Origin: Tanypteryx hageni | Lineage: Eukaryota; Arthropoda; Insecta; Odonata; Petaluridae | Assembly: GCA_028673005.1 (NCBI GenBank) | Contig: CM054116.1 | Location: 78,194,572 to 78,258,571 of the forward strand | DNA length: 64,000 nucleotides | Direction: 5' to 3' | Part shown: piece by piece, positions 58,603-64,000 of the stretch | How positions within the stretch are numbered: the stretch's first letter is position 1 | Layout: every line of letters starts with the position of its first letter | Position numbers and translations under genes: made by a program | The notes under the pieces: model-generated | What the model was told of the DNA's origin: nothing | The model's input: only the letters and a program-made list of their open reading frames with translations | Database searches by the model: none

Positions 58603-59621
58603 TTACAGAAAAAAATAAAAAATGGTTGTCATTTCATAGGAGATGTTCAAAATGGCTCCCGTTGGCAGTAATGCAGCTCGTTTGATTAGTTCTGCCTGCA
58701 CGCTCTGCAGCATTTCCCTATCTACCGTTGAAGCACCGGCATGGATCCGTGCAACTACAACATTTACATCCTCAGGCTGGTTGACATCGTACACAGCCGA
58801 CTTGAGGTGGACCCATTAAAAGAAATCTAAGGGGTTCAGGCCAGGTGACCTTGCGGGCCATAGAACGGGGCCATCACGTCCGACCCACCGGTCTGGCCAT
58901 GTGGCATTCAGAACACGCTGCACAGCCATCCCTCGATGTGCCGGTGCCCCATCGTGTTAAAACCACATTCTCTGGCATAGTGAAAGCGGCGCATCATCTA
59001 ACAAATTTGGGAGGACATCCCGAAGAAAAATGGCGTATGTCCGCGCACATACTCTCTCAGGAAGCAATTAGGGACCAATAAGTTGCTCTCCTAAAATTAC
59101 GGCAAACAGGTTGGACCAGCGCTCTTGGAATCACCTTTCGCGAACAATGCGAGGGTTGACACGAGCCCAATAATGTTGGTTGTGCGCGTTGAACACTCCT
59201 TCCCTTGAAAACTTGCTCTCGTCGCTCCAGAGCACAGATGCAATGAATTCTGGATCTTGACGATGATGTTCTAACAACCACTCGCAGAACCTTACCCTGT
59301 GTCCATAATCTTCTGGTTTTGTGAAATGAAACGGGTAAAAATTTTCCTTTTTAGTTCGAGGATTCTCTCGAACGTCTTGTAGAACAAGCTCCTCGTTCTC
59401 TGGTTTCTTCTGTAAGGAATTCTCCCACCATCAAGACGTAGAGGGGGAGCAAAACACCCAGTTTCTCGAAGTGTACGGTCCAGTCGTGTAAATACGTTGC
59501 AGTCTGGATGCCGCCGATTTGGATAGCGTTCTGCATACACGCGCGCAGCTCTGTGTGCCACACATCGACACTCCCCAAAAATCAAGTACATGTTCGCATA
59601 CTCATTGAAGGAGTACTCCAT
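58603..59621 (-). pseudogene. Tc1/mariner-IS630 transposase of the DUF4817 type, decayed
   Basis: It starts with ATG at 59621: MEYSFNEYANMYLIFG, then YAERYPNRRHPDCNVFTRLD and TLRETGC, the first helix-turn-helix (DUF4817-like). After VRENPRT the protein jumps to ENFYPFHFTKPEDY, so about 25 codons covering the second helix-turn-helix are missing. Next come VLWSDESKFSREGVFNAHNQ (first catalytic Asp, about 59210), GEQLIGP, then HDGAPAH (second Asp, after a stop) near 58950 and RSPGLNPLDFF (third Asp in LDFF; usual SPDLNP has become SPGLNP) near 58850. It ends with an intact-looking helix and stop at 58603. It shows stops in WF*H and FF*W, and one frameshift near 59400. Confidence 0.85.
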
Positions 59622-59800
59622 GTTGTCTGAATAAGGATCAAGCTGCTAGTGTGTTGCATCCGTCAGTATCTGTTTGTACTACCTTAAAATACCAGTAGAG
59701 GCGCTCGTGGTAAAAAGAAACTATGAGTAGGCCTAATGTTATTTCTAAATAAAGAATACATTATTACCAAATTGAAAATAAAACAATAAACCTTTTTTTT

Positions 59801-60516
59801 AATCTGATGTGGCCACCACATGACTTTCTCCATGTCTGGATTTTTCTAAAATTTCCAAATAGATTACATAAAAATAAATATTTTAAGAAACTGCGAGACA
59901 ATTATAGACTTTACGAAGAACAGAAATAAACTCAAACCATAGCCTTCTGATATTGGATATAGCCACAAAGCTTCAACAACTATGAAAAGAAAAAGCAGCG
60001 TTACTAAGATGTAACTAAGCGACAATTGTTAACAATAGTCGTCGGTAGGTGGCATGGTGGTGGCAGCTAAAAATATAAGATATCTCTTAAACAATGCATT
60101 ATATGGGAAAATGTTTTTATCAAAGGTTGTAGATAACTAAGTTTTCTACAACTTTTAATTCAATACATTTTTAGATTTATCAAATATTAAAGCAAATATT
60201 TCAAAATAACGGATGTGACAAGAGTAAACACCCACTTCCGGTTGACCGATTTTTACCAAAAATTAATCAGTTCTTCTGACTTTTATAAAAATGTTAAATA
60301 TAAAATTTCGCGTTGACCTGAATAATAGTTTTTGAGTTAGAGCACCCACAAAAAGCTATCATACACACACTAACACACACACACGCAGACATCATCAAGA
60401 AAATGGTCAAAACGTGTTCAGGGGACCTCAAAACGTGTATTTCCGTTGAAATCCCGAAGTCGATTTTTTCATTTTCATTTTACTTTCTCCATATACTACG
60501 TATATGGAGAAAGTAA
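59801..60516 (+). mobile_element. Hairpin-ended dispersed repeat, copy B, nested in the mariner-like element
   Basis: This is the partner of 14896-15597. It starts AATCTGATGTGGCC and ends GGAGAAAGTAA, with all internal landmarks in the same order. It is preceded by a T run (59792-59800) and followed by AAAAGG. A left palindrome ATGTGG-CCA-CCACAT (59807-59821) and a perfect right hairpin are present. The part matching the 65-codon ORF of copy A has stops. Its position inside another transposon shows that it moved on its own. Confidence 0.85.
60481..60515 (+). repeat. Perfect 16-bp-arm terminal hairpin of repeat copy B
   Basis: TACTTTCTCCATATAC, loop TAC, GTATATGGAGAAAGTA. The arms are perfectly complementary. 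The loop and right arm are unchanged in copy A. Confidence 0.9.
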
Positions 60517-60524
60517 AAAGGTAT

Positions 60525-60793
60525 GGATTACGAGATTGAACTGCGAACCTTTCGCACGCAAAACATAAACGCGTTACCCCGGTGCTAGTGGAACACGAAG
60601 ACTATATATAAAAGCGCGTCGAAAAGCTCTATCTGTTGAGTATTACCGTGCGGTGTTGCCAGATCGTTTCATTTTTAAGTGCGATTTCTGACGAAACGAA
60701 GCGTCTGACACTAGAACAAAACATATGTTGTCGACTCATATTAATGCAAAGATTCACGTGGTAAGTTTATTATGCGGGAGTTTCCGGACACCC
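60525..60793 (-). repeat. Right long terminal inverted repeat
   Basis: Inverted partner of 58080-58332. On the minus strand its inner part holds the A-box-like TAGCACCGGGG (60577-60587), TTTGCGT anticodon-loop-like and AGTTCAATCTC B-box-like strings, as in the left repeat. Confidence 0.85.
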
Positions 60794-60795
60794 TA

Positions 60796-62429
60796 TGTTT
60801 TTTCCTGAATTGATCTAACAGTGCTCTGGTTAGTTTAAATTCTCAAATAATGAGTAACAACTATTATACTGTTCGCCTACAAACATGATTACATATGCGA
60901 AATGCATCCGGAGTCCTTGTGACTTGTGGAAAATAATATGATACTTTTAAAACTCGTTTAAGGAAGTGAAAATGAATAAAGGTGGACAATTTTCCAGTGT
61001 TGCATTTTTATGCTTGGTAAATATATGCACAGTCTATAAATAGATAAAGCGTCTCTTAAGAGCCATGCTACTTCGCAGGAAAAATCTATTTTTAAAAGTC
61101 TAAATGCGAATATTTATGTAAAACAACTTTGATGATAGTACAGTAACACATTAATAGTTAATTGTAAAACTTAGACAACTTCATTTTTCAAGGCTCAGCA
61201 AAACGTGATTTAAAATTTTAAAAAGAGAATTCTTCTCGTGAGAAATTAGGATACAAATATTCTCTAGCCCAAAACTAGTTGCTTTTTTTTAAATTATATT
61301 AAATATTAATTTTTATATATAAAAATCTCCATAATACCACTTCTATTGAATTGAATTGAATCCTCGAATAGGGCATCGCGCTTTCTGTAGAAATCTATTG
61401 AATACTTTTACAAAGAAACCCATGTATTCTATAACCGCTTCATTATAGTATCCTTGAAGGAAAAAAATCCTATAATTTATTATTTCTCTACATTTATGTG
61501 CATTTCAGCTCGCGAAAAATGCTATTACGAGTTTTCGTGACGCAAAAAGTGGAAAGTCAAAAATCATAAGTATTAAAGCTCTGAAAGCTGCCGATATTGC
61601 GAGCTGCAATTTCTGAACGTGGAATAAATAAAAGGATTTTATCAAAATCAATTTTGGGGTGCTTCACATACAAACGCGAATCATTGTTGTAAAACAGCAA
61701 CTGCCGAGCAGGATCCACACTTCACTAGAGGAAAAAAATTGAATTTCTCGCAATAACTCGCAATCACCAACGTTTACCTGGTAAAATGATCAACTAACCG
61801 CAAAAGGGATACGTAAACCAGATGTGCGTCCAAGTGGCCACCATCAAGGGCGATTCACATATTTGATTATTTTTTAGAATGTAAAATCAATGGGTCACCA
61901 ACGAGAACGGGAAAAAATCATTCTATAGTCCACTCCAACATTTCGTGCGGGTGAGGCGTGTCTACAGTTAGACCCGTGGGGTGAGGGGAAGAAAATACCA
62001 GCCAGTAAGAGGTCGTAAATTTCTCTCTCCGCCCAAAATTTCTTGACGAGCGCTGTTGACACGATTGCTCACACTTTCCAATCGTATTTTGGCGACGGCG
62101 GAAAGCATGAACGTGCTTCATCCGGATCTATTGGAGGATAGAACTTCACTCGTCCGCAGCTACCGATGAACTGAACTAAATTGGAAACTTGGCAACATAG
62201 CGTCGTAGCCAAAGCGAAATAACTCGAACGCGAGCGGAATACTTCAAGTCCCAGCCGCACGAGCAGTAGAAACAGGTTATAACATCCAATTCCAAAAATA
62301 AAGATGGATTCGTTTTTTTTTCAAAAATCGTAAAAGATCAAAGAGAATCCGAATTTTCGTTAGTCGTAAAATTTAGAAAATAAAATGCCTTCAACCGAAT
62401 ATCGCCATTTATTTCTCCTTCCCTCCATG
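60796..62429. other. Unannotated stretch
   Basis: AT-rich until about 61850, with a short (ATTGA)n run near 61345-61362. 61900-62270 is less AT-rich with two overlapping minus ORFs (61918-62121, 62069-62260) that I do not recognise. Confidence 0.4.
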
Positions 62430-62880
62430 GCGTGCATAGCCCTCCGCTTCCACGCAAGATAGTCCATACCGCGCGGTCCATCCATCGCTTCCCCGATAGG
62501 GATTCTGACCCCCATCTTTCCTCTTTCTAATTCCTTCCCTCCACTTCTCCCTCCCTACCTACCTTTTCCCCTGCGTGTGTTCCCCTATTAGTACTGCCTC
62601 CCCTTCGTTCGGTTCGCCCCCGACGACCTTCTCCGCAGAGACGGGATAATGGGGTTCGGCGGCACTAGAGCCACTCCATAAATCCATCTTAGTGGCGAAG
62701 CCGCCTTTCCTCGCCCTCTTCTCGGAGGCCGAGGCCACAGAAGCGCCGCTGCCGTCTTTGGGGTTAAGGGCTTGGGAGCGCGGAAGCGTGGAAATAGGTG
62801 GACGGGGTGGCCGACAACAATTCACTCCTCACCCTCTGACACCCCCCTCCCCTGCACGCCTCGCCATCCTTTAAACCTTT
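62430..62880. other. CpG-rich block, possible unmethylated promoter or exon
   Basis: This GC- and CpG-rich segment stands out from the AT-rich surroundings. Open frames exist on both strands: 62559-62825 minus (88 codons, Ala/Gly/Ser/Glu-rich) and 62692-62874 plus. No domain is visible and neither shows clear splice sites. It could be the 5' end of a host gene reaching beyond what I can read, or only a compositional island. Confidence 0.25.
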
Positions 62881-64000
62881 AAAGCATGAGACCAATTACT
62901 TCCAGTTCCGCGCCTCTTATCCTCCCCTCCCCCACTCTGCATCCTTCGCGGAATTAAAAAAAAAGACGCACGGCTTCCGGGATCCCTCGTAAAACTTAGA
63001 GAGCGCAATGCAACTTCGAATTACTATAGATATACGACGACGGTCACCGAAGCGTGTCGGGATCGCCGTGGGAGGTCGTGATCCCGCAGGTTCCAGACGC
63101 CATTTTACGAAGGTGAAGGGGAAAGTATGAGAAAATACAACGATGAAGGTGAAGTAGATCAGAAGGAATAGGCGACACCGAATTAAGGATGATTTCGATG
63201 CTTTGGTTAGTAATCCGAAAATATCAGTATTCTATTTTTACATAATTAAAAAAAAACATTTCGTTTGAAGAATACTAATAGGTATTGTTTAAATATGTAA
63301 TGCAATTTTTAAACTTTATTGCAACAAATAATGTCAAAAATACATAATGACAGTGATTCCAAAATAAGATAAACACCTGATATATTATTGCCACTCATCA
63401 AATTAAAAAAGGTGTGATTATTACACCTTATGTAGATACAATAATTTGTTCCTTAGTTGTTTCACTAAGACAAATCATGGATTTATCCTTAAAAATTTAA
63501 GTATCAACAAAGCTGAGCCTTCATATTTTAATAGTTCTAAGTTTTATTTTTTCCAAATCGTATGTAATCGGTTGCAGGTCAGTTCCGCTTGGAGACATCC
63601 AAAATAAATATATTTAATTTACATTTTAACAATTATAAATGTTTCTAGTTCCCAAAAATATATAGAGCATTAATTTGCATGTAATCTGTCATCTTGCAGC
63701 TCCACTTGAAGTCACGTAAAAGAAATATCGTCCAGACAATCGCAACTAGATTCACATGAATATATTAAGATATGTACGATAAAGGTCAAGGAGCAGGTCG
63801 AGGTCATTATTTAATTCAGCAGATATATTAATATTCATAACTTCAGCATGAGGCTATGATAGAAGGAGTTACCCGTGCATGCAATGTGCTGTTAGCACGT
63901 ACGCACGCAACTGCTTTAAATCTCGACTCGTAATTCAAAAAGGGGAAATTATATAAATTTCGGATATGAGAGGAATTAATGAAGTAATATCTCTATAATC
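62881..64000. other. Unannotated stretch to window end
   Basis: 62880-63200 is mixed composition; 63200-64000 is AT-rich. No gene, repeat or RNA was recognised. Confidence 0.4.

Larger units (their letters stand above)
58080..60793 (-). mobile_element. Tc1/mariner-IS630-type transposon with ~250-bp inverted repeats
   Basis: The ends GGGTGTCCGGAAACTCCCGC are identical in inverted orientation and TA flanks each (58078-58079 and 60794-60795), the target duplication of this superfamily. The inverted repeats run about 250 bases (58080-58332 and about 60525-60793) with few differences in the outer 75. The transposase lies on the minus strand. A ~716-bp hairpin-ended repeat (59801-60516) is inserted between gene and right repeat, so the original element was about 2.0 kb. 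Confidence 0.9.

Overview
The window is nuclear DNA from an animal genome, most probably an arthropod and likely an insect. It is AT-rich and gene-poor. Its recognisable content is decayed transposable elements of kinds common in insect genomes: RTE-like and CR1/Jockey-group non-LTR retrotransposons, tRNA-derived SINEs, hAT, pogo and Tc1/mariner-IS630 DNA transposons, foldback elements and Helitrons. There are also long purine or pyrimidine tracts and microsatellites. I could not fix the species, and I recognise no complete host gene. Nearly all ORFs outside transposons are short, low in complexity or overlap one another. No LTR retrotransposon or endogenous virus was recognised.

Layout. 1-6335: purine/pyrimidine tracts and AT-rich DNA. 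6336-6988: RTE-like LINE 3' end. 7664-8300: tandem dimer. 8935-9975: minisatellite array within a ~750 bp duplication. 9988-10270: tRNA-derived SINE. 13553-14208: foldback element. 14896-15597: first copy of a hairpin-ended repeat family. 21950-23665: two more LINE relics. 23800-23985: a reverse-strand SINE. 24171-24322: small hAT-like element. 27947-28235: hAT MITE. 28250-31539: broken ZBED/FAM200-type hAT transposon split by LINE debris. 35000-37160: second foldback, enclosing two back-to-back hAT elements. 41139-41718: TA-flanked MITE. 42321-44363: pogo derivative between direct repeats. 44677-44936: hAT MITE. 44984-46673: RTE-like LINE carrying an antisense insertion of its own family. 48967-50145: Helitron with a ~146 bp array. 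50508-51983: hAT element with a perfect 8-bp target duplication. 53266-54086: Helitron-like element. 54362-54692: hAT MITE. 58080-60793: Tc1/mariner-IS630 element with ~250 bp inverted repeats, carrying the second hairpin-family copy. 62430-62880: CpG-rich block.

No gene in the window appears to be a working unit. Every transposase or reverse transcriptase has stops, frameshifts, deletions or lost key residues. The history that can be read is of layered insertion: a LINE into its own family, a hairpin repeat into a mariner-like element, hAT pairs inside a foldback, and LINE ends inside a hAT gene. The observations most worth following are the tRNA-like A/B-box module inside the long inverted repeats of the mariner-like element, the hairpin-ended dispersed repeat, the two foldbacks that share a ~15-bp iterated GTTTC(A/G)CC motif, and the Helitron minisatellite.
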